A DNA stretch of 64,000 bases. Origin: Sulfurirhabdus autotrophica. GTDB taxonomy: Bacteria; Pseudomonadota; Gammaproteobacteria; Burkholderiales; SMCO01. The stretch spans positions 56,940 through 120,939 of the forward strand of contig NZ_SMCO01000002.1 of assembly GCF_004346685.1 (NCBI RefSeq), in the 5' to 3' direction. The position numbers and the translations under genes were made by a program. This document shows positions 51,507-61,539 of this stretch, piece by piece. The notes beneath the pieces are model-generated. The model was not told the origin of the DNA. It saw only the letters and a program-made list of their open reading frames with translations, and ran no database searches. The first letter of the stretch is position 1; every line of letters begins with the position of its first letter.

Positions 51507-52374
51507 CACAGGTTTCCTGAAAGATATGAAGCAAATATGGGACCCGCAATTTCTTTCACGCTCCCCCATGTTTGAGCCACTGTACGCGATTGCTTCCAGC
51601 TTCATGAAACATACTACATGGCCACATCTGCAGGACTATCAGCAGCTATTACATACAACTGAAAAAGCCATTTCCAACCAGAATGGCCAGCCCATCCAAT
51701 TTGTCCCACAAGGCCAAAAACCGCTGCAGTTTTCCGAGAAATATGAACCAAGAATTTTTCTGACTGGTGAAGTTCAGACTCGCACCCATAACTGGCATGA
51801 CCTGTTCAATTCGTTAGTTTGGCTGGCCTTCCCCAAAGCTAAAGCCATTATTAATGCACGTCACTACGCCGCTTTCCGATTAAGAAATGGAACTGAAGCG
51901 AGTGAAAACAATCGACCAAAGGCTCAGGATGCTATTACATTGTTTGATGAGAGCGGAGTCGTTGTCGCCTATTCCGATGAAAACCTAGCAAACTTACTAA
52001 AAGATTTTCAGTGGAAAACATTATTTTGGGAGCAACGCTCTGCCATTCCCTCCGGCATGAAATTATTTCTCTTTGGACATTCTCTCTATGAAAAAGCTTT
52101 ACACCCATACACCGGAATGACCGGGAAAGGATTGCTCGTAAAAGTAGACAAGCTTTTTTTTGACAAGCCTGTCACTGAACAAGTTATAGAACTGGACGGG
52201 AAAATTGCGGCCATTTTGTCAGATGAAAGCAAGCTCACCGCCCCGCAAGCGCTCTCCCCAGTCCCATTACTCGGAATGCCAGGATGGTCAATAGAAAATG
52301 AATCTGAAAAATATTATGACAACTCTGATTATTTTCGGCCAGGCAGATTGAACAACTCATCACAACGCGCCTGA
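51490..52374 (+). CDS. DUF3025 family protein
   Basis: About 295 residues matching DUF3025: WDPQFLSRSPMFEPLYAIAS, then FVPQGQKPLQFSEKYEPRIF, THNWHDLFNSLVWLAFPKAK and NARHYAAFRLR, DAITLFDESGVVVAYSDENL. Function unknown. It overlaps the oxidoreductase gene by 17 nt in another frame, so the two are probably co-expressed. Possible starts are ATG at 51490 (used), TTG at 51484 or ATG at 51526. Confidence 0.85.
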   Translation: MKNGGNTGFLKDMKQIWDPQFLSRSPMFEPLYAIASSFMKHTTWPHLQDYQQLLHTTEKAISNQNGQPIQFVPQGQKPLQFSEKYEPRIFLTGEVQTRTHNWHDLFNSLVWLAFPKAKAIINARHYAAFRLRNGTEASENNRPKAQDAITLFDESGVVVAYSDENLANLLKDFQWKTLFWEQRSAIPSGMKLFLFGHSLYEKALHPYTGMTGKGLLVKVDKLFFDKPVTEQVIELDGKIAAILSDESKLTAPQALSPVPLLGMPGWSIENESEKYYDNSDYFRPGRLNNSSQRA

Positions 52375-52520
52375 AAACCCAATCACAGAAGCATTTCATC
52401 TTTTTAATTCCAGAAACCGTTTTTCCTGGATTTAGCCCCTCTTATGCTTGCAACACATCTTGTGTTCAGCTATTCTCAACACACAAATTCACTACTAATA
52501 ATATCTGAGGAGTTTTGAGC

Positions 52521-52913
52521 ATGAGCAATAAAGTCAATGTTGCCTTATTGGGCTTGGGTAGTGTCGGAGAAACATTTGCCGAAAACTTCCTTGAAAAAAT
52601 TCAAGAACAGCATATCAACGTAGAAATCGTAGCAGTATCCACGCGCCATATCGACTCTCCGGTTGCCATGGGATTCGCTCACAGCAAAGTGCCAGTTTTT
52701 GAAAACGCACTGGATGTCATCAATTTAGGTGATAAAGTGGATATTATTTTTGATCTTACCGGCAACCCTGATTTGCGCAAATCGCTCCGCAACCGCCTGC
52801 AGGAAACAAAAAACACCCACACAGTGATTGCACCGGAAGTTGTTGCACATTTGTTATGGAATTTTTTCGGTGAAAAAACCGATATGCCTGAAAGCGAGAA
52901 AACAGGTTATTAA
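52521..52913 (+). CDS. Small Rossmann-fold (dehydrogenase NAD-binding-like) protein
   Basis: A 131-residue protein consisting only of an NAD-binding-like domain: VNVALLGLGSVGETFAENFL (GxGxxG-type loop), then VEIVAVSTRHID, KVDIIFDLTGNPDLRKSLRN and a short C-terminus. It resembles the N-terminal half of homoserine/aspartate dehydrogenases without a catalytic domain, so it may be a sensor or a regulatory subunit. GAGGAG lies nine bases before the ATG. Related lone Rossmann proteins occur in sulfur bacteria; no function is claimed. Confidence 0.75.
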   Translation: MSNKVNVALLGLGSVGETFAENFLEKIQEQHINVEIVAVSTRHIDSPVAMGFAHSKVPVFENALDVINLGDKVDIIFDLTGNPDLRKSLRNRLQETKNTHTVIAPEVVAHLLWNFFGEKTDMPESEKTGY

Positions 52914-53031
52914 TTAAATACACAGGCTATGATTACTTGCTTTATCAATCGCAGCCTGTTGCATTAAAATGGTTTGTCCAATAAAACTGCGTACTGGTGA
53001 TGCGGCATGTAACATCACCCATTACTCCCCT

Positions 53032-53619
53032 TTACTTTTTCCAAGCCAGAATTCGATTATTTGCTGGCATCGCTTCATCTTGCACCAAAACCATGCCTTG
53101 AGATTCAGCCAGTTTATTCACTGCTTCAAAATCCCTAATTGCACTTTTAGCGTTTCTGCCTTTCAACCAGTCATCAAAACGTGCATTGCTTTCAGAAGTA
53201 TATTGACCGTTGTAATTAAACGGACCATAGAGACATAAAATTCCGCCTGGTTCCAGGATTTTGCCTATGTTTTCAAACATTCTTTCTACTTCCTGCCATG
53301 AAACAATATGAACCGTATTCGCATTAAATACAGCGTCCACTTTATCCAGCGACCACTGACTATCATTCACATCCAATGCAATTGGCAGCAACACATTATC
53401 CAACACTGATTCTGCAAGCCAAGCGCGAATCCCGGCATGATTTTCCTCCAATTCACTTGTCTGCCAAATTAAATGGGGTAATGCTTGACCAAAATAAACG
53501 GCGTGTTGGCCTGTGCCGCTGGCAATTTCCAACACACGTGTTCTATCAGCAAACAAGGGGGTCAGTATTTCAAGAATATGCGCCTGATTACGCTCACAGG
53601 ATTCAGAATAGGGCTTCAT
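53032..53619 (-). CDS. DUF938 family SAM-dependent methyltransferase-like protein
   Basis: A protein of about 195 residues: MKPYSESCERNQAHILEILT, the SAM-binding motif VLEIASGTGQHAVYF, then DAVFNANTVHIVSWQEVERM, LEPGGILCLYGPFNYNGQYT and RFDDWLKGRN. This is DUF938, whose substrate is unknown. The ATG at 53619 follows AAGGTG by eight bases; a GTG nine bases upstream overlaps that site. It stands alone between the Rossmann gene and rhlE. Confidence 0.88.
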   Translation of the reverse strand: MKPYSESCERNQAHILEILTPLFADRTRVLEIASGTGQHAVYFGQALPHLIWQTSELEENHAGIRAWLAESVLDNVLLPIALDVNDSQWSLDKVDAVFNANTVHIVSWQEVERMFENIGKILEPGGILCLYGPFNYNGQYTSESNARFDDWLKGRNAKSAIRDFEAVNKLAESQGMVLVQDEAMPANNRILAWKK

Positions 53620-53755
53620 ATCAATCACCTTAACAAATCATAAAAAATTTAGATATTTTACATGTGGAAGCCACAGTACCTAAGCCGCATTAAAATTTCA
53701 TTGTCTATCAATGCATTAAATAAATAATAAATAAACCCTGCAGTCTGCTAAAATG

Positions 53756-53878
53756 CTGGCTTGAGACGTTTGCTTTCAGTCTTCTCGTCTCTGGCCAACC
53801 TGGCCCTTCACATTTTTATCCGTCTGCCTAAGACTGGCGCCGACAACGGCGACAGGCCGATGTTATTCCCGGAGTTAT
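53756..53878 (+). promoter_or_regulatory. Structured 5' leader and promoter region of rhlE
   Basis: A -10-like TAAAAT lies just before 53753. The roughly 120-nt leader then contains a GAGACG (53763-53768) / CGTCTC (53786-53791) stem and GC-rich inverted repeats (around GCCGACAACGGCGACAGGCC). A long structured leader fits cold- or feedback-control of an RNA helicase gene. No named RNA family was recognised. Confidence 0.45.
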
Positions 53879-55219
53879 ATGTCTTTCGCTACCCTCGGCT
53901 TGTCCGAAGAAATTGTCCGTGCTGTCACCGAACGTGGCTACACCGTCCCAACCCCTATTCAGTCACAAGCGATTCCCGCCATTTTATCTGGTGGCGATCT
54001 GTTGGCTGGCGCGCAAACCGGTACCGGCAAAACTGCAGGTTTTGTACTGCCAATATTGCATTTACTGACCACTAATGCGGCCAAAGGCCCTTCAGAAGGT
54101 CGCCCACCCATTCAGGCACTGATTCTGATTCCTACTCGTGAACTTGCTGCGCAAGTTGAAGAAAGCGTGCGTGAATATGGTAAATACCTGAAACTGAACT
54201 CGATGGTAATGATTGGCGGCGTGAACATCAACCCCCAGATCAGCCGTCTGAGAAGCCGTGTAGACATTCTGGTTGCTACACCTGGGCGCCTGCTGGACCA
54301 TGTGCAGCAAAAAACCCTTGATCTCTCGCACATTAAAATTCTGGTGCTGGATGAAGCAGATCGTATGCTGGATATGGGCTTCATTCGTGATATCAAAAAA
54401 GTACTGGCATTGTTGCCTAAACATCGACAGAACCTGCTGTTTTCTGCAACGTTCTCTGATGAAATCAAGGCGCTGGCTGATGGTTTACTCAACAAACCGG
54501 CAATGATCGAAGTAGCAAAACGCAATGCTACGGCTGACAAGATTTCGCACAAGGTATATCCGGTCGATCGCGATAAAAAACGTCCTCTGCTAGCCCATCT
54601 CATTAAGGAAAATAACTGGCATCAGGTTCTGGTATTTACGCGAACCAAACATGGTGCAAACCAGTTAGCCGAATATTTAACCAAGAATGGTATTAATTCA
54701 CTCGCTATTCACGGCAACAAGAGCCAATCTGCACGTACCCGCGCGCTGGCAGAATTTAAGGATGGAAGCTTGCAGGTTTTGGTTGCAACCGATATTGCGG
54801 CAAGGGGTATCGACATCGCCGACCTGCCGCATGTTGTAAATTACGAACTTCCTAACGTACCAGAAGATTATGTACACCGTATTGGTCGTACAGGGCGCGC
54901 GGGGCAGACGGGTGAAGCGGTATCACTGGTTTGCGTAGACGAAATCAAGTTGCAATCCGATATTGAAAGACTGCTCAAACGTGAACTGCCTGAAGAAGTA
55001 GTTCCCGGTTTTGAGCCTGACCGCAATGCCAAACCGGAACCTATCCAGAATGGCAGAAGTGGGCTGCCTGGACGTGGTCAGCCACGAGGCCGTTCCAGCA
55101 GCAAACCTGCATCTCAAGGACAGGCCAGATCCAATACAGGCCCAGCCAAGGCGGGAGGCGGCGGATTTGGAAGTGCAAAACCAGCTGCAACCCGCAGGCC
55201 TGCAGGCCGAGGGCGCTAA
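53879..55219 (+). CDS. rhlE: DEAD-box RNA helicase RhlE
   Basis: A 446-residue ATP-dependent RNA helicase. Motifs: Q motif ([14 protein letters not shown]), [14 protein letters not shown], Ia PTRELA, Ib [46 protein letters not shown] and [15 protein letters not shown]. The sequence after the core (about residues 380-446) is a Gly/Arg/Pro/Ser-rich tail ([20 protein letters not shown]) for RNA binding. This arrangement is RhlE-type, involved in ribosome assembly and RNA turnover. GGAG precedes the ATG. Confidence 0.94.
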   Translation: MSFATLGLSEEIVRAVTERGYTVPTPIQSQAIPAILSGGDLLAGAQTGTGKTAGFVLPILHLLTTNAAKGPSEGRPPIQALILIPTRELAAQVEESVREYGKYLKLNSMVMIGGVNINPQISRLRSRVDILVATPGRLLDHVQQKTLDLSHIKILVLDEADRMLDMGFIRDIKKVLALLPKHRQNLLFSATFSDEIKALADGLLNKPAMIEVAKRNATADKISHKVYPVDRDKKRPLLAHLIKENNWHQVLVFTRTKHGANQLAEYLTKNGINSLAIHGNKSQSARTRALAEFKDGSLQVLVATDIAARGIDIADLPHVVNYELPNVPEDYVHRIGRTGRAGQTGEAVSLVCVDEIKLQSDIERLLKRELPEEVVPGFEPDRNAKPEPIQNGRSGLPGRGQPRGRSSSKPASQGQARSNTGPAKAGGGGFGSAKPAATRRPAGRGR

Positions 55220-55769
55220 CCAGTACAGTTATGCCATTAATCTCCCGCCGCGCTTTAATACAAGTTTTTCATGAAAACTATTGTAATGGTGTGGTGGGTG
55301 ACAGTTCCTTGATGATAGCGGGTTCTATATAATAATTACCACGTCTTTTACTGTACTATCTTTGCTCAAAGCTTAAAGACAATTTTTTTCCATCAGGTGG
55401 ATCTAACCATCCTGATTATTCACAAAACCTGATAGTTGCTCCGTTTTTTTATATGTTCACGCATTAAACCCATCTGTCTGTATTTCATGCCTCTGAGTTT
55501 GATGAAGTAATTTAGGCAATTCTTTAAATAATTTAATATAAGTAAATCATTACCGTAAATATATTTAACTTTTATTAATTACATATCAACTTCATAATTC
55601 ACACCAACAATCCAGCCTCTGAGATGCACGCTTCTATTAATTTGAGATTGAAGGCTTTCGCAACCGTTGCTTGTTTAGAAGCCGCGTCATTAATTTCCGA
55701 ATGACTGCAGTTCTGAGTAATATATAAATACGCCAAATAAAAACGATAGAGTTACTTTTAGGAAAAATC
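55220..55769. other. Long intergenic region between rhlE and purE
   Basis: About 550 bases, increasingly A/T-rich, without a credible gene. A weak hairpin (CTTTGCTCAAAG, around 55361-55372) is followed by an ATTTTTTT run (around 55383) and may end the rhlE transcript. The purE promoter should lie in the last 100 bases. AGGAAAAATC precedes the purE ATG. Confidence 0.45.
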
Positions 55770-56264
55770 ATGCAACCACTTGTCGGTCTGATCATGGGAT
55801 CTGTCTCGGATTGGGAAACACTACAACACACTGCGCAAACCTTGGACAGGTTAAACATTCCACATGAAGTGCAAGTAGTGTCCGCCCATCGCACACCGGA
55901 TTTGCTATTTGAATATGTCGCCAGTGCAGAAGAGAGGGGCTTGGAAGTCATCATCGCGGGAGCTGGTGGTGCTGCTCATTTGCCGGGTATGGCAGCCGCC
56001 AAGACGGCGCTCCCCGTGCTGGGCATACCCGTACAGTCCCAGATGCTCAACGGACTTGATTCCTTGCTTTCTATCGTACAGATGCCTGCTGGCGTGCCAG
56101 TTGGTACGCTCGCCATCGGCAAGGCAGGGGCAATTAATGCGGCACTCTTTGCTGCAAGCATTCTTGGCAACAAATATCCTGATATCCGCGTAACATTGGC
56201 CGAATTCAGGCGAAATCAGACAGAGGCAGTGCTTGCTCGACCCGACCCAAGGGAGGGTGCATGA
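55770..56264 (+). CDS. purE: N5-carboxyaminoimidazole ribonucleotide mutase
   Basis: A 164-residue class I PurE that converts N5-CAIR to CAIR in purine synthesis. Signature: [20 protein letters not shown], then [15 protein letters not shown] and [20 protein letters not shown], with [20 protein letters not shown]. Length and motifs are standard. Its stop overlaps the purK start by four bases (ATGA). Confidence 0.96.
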   Translation: MQPLVGLIMGSVSDWETLQHTAQTLDRLNIPHEVQVVSAHRTPDLLFEYVASAEERGLEVIIAGAGGAAHLPGMAAAKTALPVLGIPVQSQMLNGLDSLLSIVQMPAGVPVGTLAIGKAGAINAALFAASILGNKYPDIRVTLAEFRRNQTEAVLARPDPREGA

Positions 56265-57355
56265 TCGTAGGTATCGTCGGTGGCGGCCAGCTTGCGCGCA
56301 TGCTGGCTTTGGCCGGCTATCCACTGGATTTTGAATTCCTCATTCTCGACCCTGTGCCGGATGCCAGCGCTGCGCCATTAGGCGCACATTTATGCGGCAA
56401 TTATAACGACCGAGCCCTGCTTGCCGATCTTGCCAAACGGGCAGATGTTGTCACATACGAATTTGAAAACGTGCCTCAGGAGAGCATTAAATACCTCGCT
56501 GAACACACTGCAGTTCACCCAAGTCACCATACACTTGCCATCGCCAGAGACCGGATGCGTGAGAAGACTATGTTCCGTGAACTCGGCATCCCGACAGCCC
56601 CCTTTGCGGAAGTTAATTCTCGAAGCGACCTGGAAAACGCAGTAGCCGAAATCGGCTTACCTGCTGTACTCAAGACCCGAACACTGGGTTACGATGGCAA
56701 GGGGCAAACGGTATTACGTAGTCCGGCCGATCTGGATACTGCCTGGAAACAACTGGGCAGCATGCCGCTCATATTGGAAGGATATATACCTTTTGACCGG
56801 GAAATATCTGTCATAGCTGTACGCGGGCTTCATGGCGAAACAAAATTTTACCCTATATCAGAAAACACCCATCGCGATGGGGTTTTACTGCTTTCAACAA
56901 GCCGCCCTGATGACCCAATGCAGCAACAAGCACAAAACTATGCAAAACGATTGCTGGATTCACTGAATTATGTTGGTGTGCTTGCTCTTGAACTATTCCA
57001 GGTAGGCGAAACACTGCTCGCTAACGAAATGGCACCTCGGGTGCACAACTCAGGTCATTGGACTATCGAAGGGGCCGAGACTAGCCAGTTTGAAAACCAT
57101 CTACGGGCTATTTTGGGATTACCGCTAGGCGCGACAACTCCTGTGGGATACGTTGCCATGGTGAACTTTATTGGCACGATCCCCAAACCTGAACAAGTGC
57201 TGGCACTGCCTGGGGCACATTTACATGACTATGGAAAAGAAGCGCGTCCCGGACGCAAGCTTGGCCACGCTACGCTTCGGGCACAAAATGAAAAAATGTT
57301 AGCTGAAGGAATCAACCAGTTACTGACACTTGCTCAACCGGAGATCAAAATCTGA
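56261..57355 (+). CDS. purK: N5-carboxyaminoimidazole ribonucleotide synthase
   Basis: A 364-residue ATP-grasp enzyme that carboxylates AIR to N5-CAIR, supplying PurE. Start: [23 protein letters not shown]-grasp features: [20 protein letters not shown] and [17 protein letters not shown], then [20 protein letters not shown], the family signature. Slightly shorter than some homologues (about 375-380). Translationally coupled to purE. Confidence 0.96.
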   Translation: MIVGIVGGGQLARMLALAGYPLDFEFLILDPVPDASAAPLGAHLCGNYNDRALLADLAKRADVVTYEFENVPQESIKYLAEHTAVHPSHHTLAIARDRMREKTMFRELGIPTAPFAEVNSRSDLENAVAEIGLPAVLKTRTLGYDGKGQTVLRSPADLDTAWKQLGSMPLILEGYIPFDREISVIAVRGLHGETKFYPISENTHRDGVLLLSTSRPDDPMQQQAQNYAKRLLDSLNYVGVLALELFQVGETLLANEMAPRVHNSGHWTIEGAETSQFENHLRAILGLPLGATTPVGYVAMVNFIGTIPKPEQVLALPGAHLHDYGKEARPGRKLGHATLRAQNEKMLAEGINQLLTLAQPEIKI

Positions 57356-57394
57356 GTAAGAAGGGCAATATAAAGCGGTAAAACAATCAACTGG

Positions 57395-57414
57395 CGGTAA
57401 CGCACAAGTTACCG
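57395..57414. terminator. Small hairpin after purK
   Basis: CGGTAAC (57395-57401) pairs with GTTACCG (57408-57414), 7 bp with a 6-nt loop, between the convergent purK and sua5 genes. The following TGTAAATT is only partly U-rich. Confidence 0.5.
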
Positions 57415-57448
57415 TGTAAATTAAAGCTCATCTTTCATATCACAGCAA

Positions 57449-58447
57449 TCACGTTGACATCTGTAGCGTTCCCTGAGCGGCGCGCCGCAATCTGTCCCTG
57501 ACCGCAAGCCAGGGGGATGTATCAGGCGGAGCTTCAATAAGCAGAAAATCGAACCCTGCACTATCCAGGCTGCGTAGCGTCGAATAAAGTACTCGTGCAT
57601 ATTCATCAGCCTGCACGGGCATAGGCACAAGGGCAAAATCCCCTGTTTTATCTCCACCTGCATCACCCAATCCCAGTATAACTACCTTGCTTCCTTCAGT
57701 TGAGAGTTGGAATACTCTTTGCCACAACACTTCCGTCGCATGTAGCTCTAGCGGAGTTACCGGTGCATAGTGGGAAGCCAATGCCCCTGGAACACGTACT
57801 TCATGCCCAATCGGCTGGGTTATTGCTATAGACTGCCGAAGCACGTCTTCCATAGCTGAAACCAGAACTCCACCAGGTCTTAACAACACTGCTCTGCCAG
57901 TTACCAAACTGATTATCGAAGATTCCACTCCAACGCGGCATGGACCACCATCCAGCACCATACTCACTTGGGCACCCAGCTCATCGCGCACATGTTGGGC
58001 CTTGGTAGGACTCACCCGGCCAAAACGGTTTGCCGAAGGCGCCGCAACACCTCCACCAAACTCCCGCAGCAATGCAGCTGCAACGGGATGATCCGGGACA
58101 CGCAAGCCGACAGTATCCTGCCCACCGGTAACTTCGTTCAATACCCGATTATGCCTCTGCAATATCAGGGTTAATGGCCCCGGCCAGAATGATTCTGCAA
58201 GTTGCCACGCTTCATCCGGGATATCTCGTGCCCAGCCAGACAATTGGGAAGAATCTGCAATATGAACAATAAGCGGGTGATCGACTGGTCGTCCCTTGGC
58301 TTCAAATACCCGACGCAAAGCCAACGGGTTGGCAGCATCAGCTCCTAACCCGTACACTGTCTCTGTAGGGAACGCGACTATTTCACCGGAACGCAGCAAC
58401 TCAACAGCGGTGTGTATTGCATCCTGTGAAATAGTCTCTGTTTTCAA
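57449..58447 (-). CDS. Threonylcarbamoyl-AMP synthase, Sua5 type
   Basis: A 332-residue enzyme for the first step of tRNA t6A modification. The YrdC domain covers about residues 1-200 (LLRSGEIVAFPTETVYGLGA, KGRPVDHPLIVH, TVGLRVPDHPVAAALLREFG, GVAAPSANRFGRVSPT, DGGPCRVGVESSIISL). A C-terminal Sua5 domain follows (PGALASHYAPVTPLELHATE). The long form differs from the short TsaC of E. coli. The start is TTG, within the 3' end of the aldolase-like gene (TTGA overlap), showing tight coupling to that operon. Confidence 0.93.
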   Translation of the reverse strand: MKTETISQDAIHTAVELLRSGEIVAFPTETVYGLGADAANPLALRRVFEAKGRPVDHPLIVHIADSSQLSGWARDIPDEAWQLAESFWPGPLTLILQRHNRVLNEVTGGQDTVGLRVPDHPVAAALLREFGGGVAAPSANRFGRVSPTKAQHVRDELGAQVSMVLDGGPCRVGVESSIISLVTGRAVLLRPGGVLVSAMEDVLRQSIAITQPIGHEVRVPGALASHYAPVTPLELHATEVLWQRVFQLSTEGSKVVILGLGDAGGDKTGDFALVPMPVQADEYARVLYSTLRSLDSAGFDFLLIEAPPDTSPWLAVRDRLRRAAQGTLQMST

Positions 58448-59406
58448 GGCACCAATCTGCCAAAAATCGGCTTTATTTTTTCTGTAGCACCAGTTTTTGC
58501 TTTACCAGCATCAGCTAACGACTTTGCTGAGACAGGTTCATGTAGCTTGCATTGCAGCAATACTTCTGCTGCGCGACCTCCGCTGCCCCATACCTTGATG
58601 CAACGCTCCACTTCTTGTCGCACCACATCGCGCACTCCAGCCATAGTAGCGGCGTACCCTTCAACACCGGCAAGCGCATTTTCCCGGATACGCTTTGCTG
58701 CAATATCCAGCAATGTGGTGCTATAGTTTACCTTGGCTGCGCCAAATCCGATCATGCGGCGCAGTTGATCGTCAGTAAAACCAACACTGTCATGTATCCC
58801 CAGAGGAATACCCACGGCTTGATTAATTTTCGAAAGTCGGGTGAAATCGTATTTATTACCGCCGCTGTTCATACGGTTGACTGATACAGCCAGACATCCC
58901 ACACCAGCACGCTCCACATAGTATTTGGCTTCGAGAGGAGACGTCGATCCAACCGGGGAAGACTCCCCTCCATCATTTGCCTGTTCGCTTTCAAGCTGCC
59001 CAACCTGCCCCACTACCATTACGCCATGCGGCTCTGCCAAACCGACTACTTTTTGAGTGAACGACACATTTTCAGGTAACGGACGAGTAGAGGCATTAAA
59101 AACCACCCCGCCACAACCCATCTCAATGGCTGCTTGTGCAGCTTCGAGTGTATCTTCCACCTCAATCTGAAAAGCAACAGGAATAGACGCACGCTGCCCC
59201 ATTTCTATCACTGCCCGTGCCAATGATTCAATATTATCCGTACCAGGATAAGATTTAGAAACACTCAAAATTATCGGGGCGCGCATACTCTCTGCAGCTT
59301 CCACGACACCTTCCAAAATATCCCAACCAGCTACGCCAAATGCGCCCACTGCATATCCATGACTATAGGCGTGGCTAAGCATGTCTTTCATATCAACCAA
59401 TGGCAT
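58444..59406 (-). CDS. Class II fructose-bisphosphate-aldolase-like protein with degenerate metal site
   Basis: A 320-residue protein that follows the class II aldolase plan: MPLVDMKDMLSHAYSHGYAV, GAFGV (GAFNV in the family), ARAVIEMGQRASIPVAFQIE, and GIPLGIHDSVGFTDDQLRRM followed by GAAKVNYSTTLLD. However the expected catalytic and zinc residues are mostly changed. The HLDHG segment reads QIEVE, the second His region reads SVNRMNSGG, and the GEIGxxGG region reads GQVGQLESE. Only the His in the LHGGSG-equivalent (IHDSVG) remains. Aldolase activity is therefore doubtful; a changed enzyme or regulatory role is possible. It sits in the cbbO-sulP operon, sharing one base with the upstream sulP gene. 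Confidence 0.75.
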   Translation of the reverse strand: MPLVDMKDMLSHAYSHGYAVGAFGVAGWDILEGVVEAAESMRAPIILSVSKSYPGTDNIESLARAVIEMGQRASIPVAFQIEVEDTLEAAQAAIEMGCGGVVFNASTRPLPENVSFTQKVVGLAEPHGVMVVGQVGQLESEQANDGGESSPVGSTSPLEAKYYVERAGVGCLAVSVNRMNSGGNKYDFTRLSKINQAVGIPLGIHDSVGFTDDQLRRMIGFGAAKVNYSTTLLDIAAKRIRENALAGVEGYAATMAGVRDVVRQEVERCIKVWGSGGRAAEVLLQCKLHEPVSAKSLADAGKAKTGATEKIKPIFGRLVP

Positions 59407-61478
59407 TACTTATCTCCCAAAAATCTGGCATTCAACATTTGCAAAGCAACTTCACTCGAACTGAACAGGTTTTCCTCTCCTTCGAGTTGCGTTAATCCGG
59501 CGCGGTCAAAAGTTTCTCGAACGGGCTTTTTAAGACTGCTGAACGCGAGTGTGACATTCGCGGCTTTCAGATATTGTGTTATTTCGCGGATTTTTTCTTC
59601 ACCGGACGCATCGATACTGTTAATACCCTCACCCACCACCAGGATTGCCTTTGCATCTGGGTAATCAGCGCGGGCCTTCAGAATCACATCTTCAAAATGT
59701 ACGGCATTCACAAAATCCAGTGAACCATCGTAACGCAAGGCTACAAAATTTGAGCTGACTGGTGTCACATGATGAGTCTTGATATCACCCAGACGTCCGT
59801 CCTGAAGACGGCCCAGGATCACTGCACGCGGTTCCATCTGACGTAGCATAAACAAAGAAATCGCCACACCAGCCCCCACCAATATACCCATATCAAGGTG
59901 AGGCGCAAAAAACAGCGTTGCAATAAATGTCACTATCGCTGCGGTTCCATCATGATGCTGGGTTTTCCAGGCATGGTGCATCGCTTTGAAGTTAATCAAT
60001 CCTATCACCGCCAGCATGATGATGGCAGCCAGCACAGCCTGTGGCAGGTGATACAGTAACGGGGTTAGAAACAATAACGTGATCAATACCAGCAGCCCTG
60101 AAAAAACGGAGGACAATCCAGTAACCGCTCCAGCACCAATATTGACTGCTGAACGCGAGAATGAGCCACTGACTGGGAAAGACTGACTAAAACTGGCAGT
60201 AATATTGGCTAACCCCTGCCCGATCAGCTCCCGATTGGGATCAATACGCTCGCGAGTTTTTGCTGCCATTGCCTTTGCGATAGAAATCGCTTCCATAAAA
60301 GCCACCAGGGAAATCACCAACGCTGCAGACAACAAGGCACTAATGCTGTCCCAGTCAAAATGAGGCATTGCCAGAGTTGGCAGGCCAGGACGAACATTCC
60401 CGACCACTTCACCTCCTACTACAAGATGCACGCCCTTTGCATCTATCTTGCTGATGCGCCATTGTTCAGACGAAGCAGCGCCAGGGCCTTGTAGTGAGAG
60501 TTTAACATTCCCCAGATTATCGACTGAGGAAGCGAACATGTGGCGGCGCAACGCCTGAAAACGTTTCCTGTTTTCCTTTCTCCTATCAGTCAGTGTCAGT
60601 TCAATCAGATCGCGGCGGTAATCCACAGTAGCCATGTCAACAGTACGTGCAACCTGGCCATTCCCAGATTTTTTAATCACTGACCGTTGCTCAACCAGCG
60701 ATTTTTCAAGTTCAGTTATCTCCGCTTCTACACTTAGATAGGTTTGTACTTCCGAGCGTATTTCAGGCGCTGAAAAGTGGCTGACTTCCGTACTCATTTT
60801 ACTCTCGAAACCCATACTCCAACTCACCAGGGTCGTAATGGCAACCGTGATCAGCACGCCTGGTAATTTTGGCGCATAACGTTTAAGTAACAACATCAGA
60901 GTAAGCGCGCCCACTCCCATGAATAAAGTGGGCAGATGTGTATCGCCCAACTGCTGTACTACGCCCCAAATATCATTCAAGAAATGATCGCTTCGGCTCA
61001 TCGAGACCCCTATGAGCTTATTGAGCTGAGACAAACCAATAATAATGGCAGCAGCATTCATGAACCCGATAATGACCGGGTGTGAAATAAGATTGACGAG
61101 GGCACCCAGTCGAAATACACCCAGACTCAGCTGAACCACCCCCACCAGAAATGCGAGCAGAATAGCCAGAGCGATGAACTGTTCCGTCCCCACAGCTGCT
61201 AATGGTGCTAATGCAGAAGCCGTCAGTAAAGATACAACAGCCACTGGTCCAGTTGCCAGCTGACTTGATGAGCCCCACAAAGCACCCACCATAACAGGCA
61301 GGAAAGCGGCGTACAGACCGTAATAAGCCGGCATTCCGGCAAGTTGAGCATAGGCCATGGACTGAGGTATCAGTACCAGTGCTACTGTCACCCCGGCGAT
61401 GATATCTGCGCGTAAGGTTTCCCGACTAAGCGGGAGCCAACGCAAAAACGGGAATACTTTTTTAAAAGTACTAGTCAC
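59406..61478 (-). CDS. SulP-family anion transporter with coiled-coil insertion and STAS domain (second copy)
   Basis: A 690-residue transporter. Family motifs: LRADIIAGVTVALVLIPQSM, AYAQLAGMPAYYGLYAAFLP and ALWGSSSQLATGPVAVVSLL in the first half, and FMEAISIAKAMAAKTRERID, NRELIGQGLANITASFSQSF and PVSGSFSRSAVN in the second. A STAS domain closes the protein (FVALRYDGSLDFVNAVHFED, INSIDASGEEKIREI). Between the halves, residues about 225-357 form an extra soluble segment with coiled-coil character (VEAEITELEKSLVEQRSVIK), absent from ordinary SulP proteins. Start is GTG with GGGAG upstream. Linkage to cbbO suggests bicarbonate, although sulfate is possible. Confidence 0.88.
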   Translation of the reverse strand: MTSTFKKVFPFLRWLPLSRETLRADIIAGVTVALVLIPQSMAYAQLAGMPAYYGLYAAFLPVMVGALWGSSSQLATGPVAVVSLLTASALAPLAAVGTEQFIALAILLAFLVGVVQLSLGVFRLGALVNLISHPVIIGFMNAAAIIIGLSQLNKLIGVSMSRSDHFLNDIWGVVQQLGDTHLPTLFMGVGALTLMLLLKRYAPKLPGVLITVAITTLVSWSMGFESKMSTEVSHFSAPEIRSEVQTYLSVEAEITELEKSLVEQRSVIKKSGNGQVARTVDMATVDYRRDLIELTLTDRRKENRKRFQALRRHMFASSVDNLGNVKLSLQGPGAASSEQWRISKIDAKGVHLVVGGEVVGNVRPGLPTLAMPHFDWDSISALLSAALVISLVAFMEAISIAKAMAAKTRERIDPNRELIGQGLANITASFSQSFPVSGSFSRSAVNIGAGAVTGLSSVFSGLLVLITLLFLTPLLYHLPQAVLAAIIMLAVIGLINFKAMHHAWKTQHHDGTAAIVTFIATLFFAPHLDMGILVGAGVAISLFMLRQMEPRAVILGRLQDGRLGDIKTHHVTPVSSNFVALRYDGSLDFVNAVHFEDVILKARADYPDAKAILVVGEGINSIDASGEEKIREITQYLKAANVTLAFSSLKKPVRETFDRAGLTQLEGEENLFSSSEVALQMLNARFLGDK

Positions 61479-61539
61479 GCAATTTCTCCCTGACTGTTCA
61501 ACAGAAAATCATGCGGGGTAATTTAGCAACTGCACAGCA

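Noticed and set aside
54112..54603. 163-residue antisense open frame inside rhlE
   Set aside because: It lies completely inside the conserved helicase motifs of rhlE and has no supporting features.
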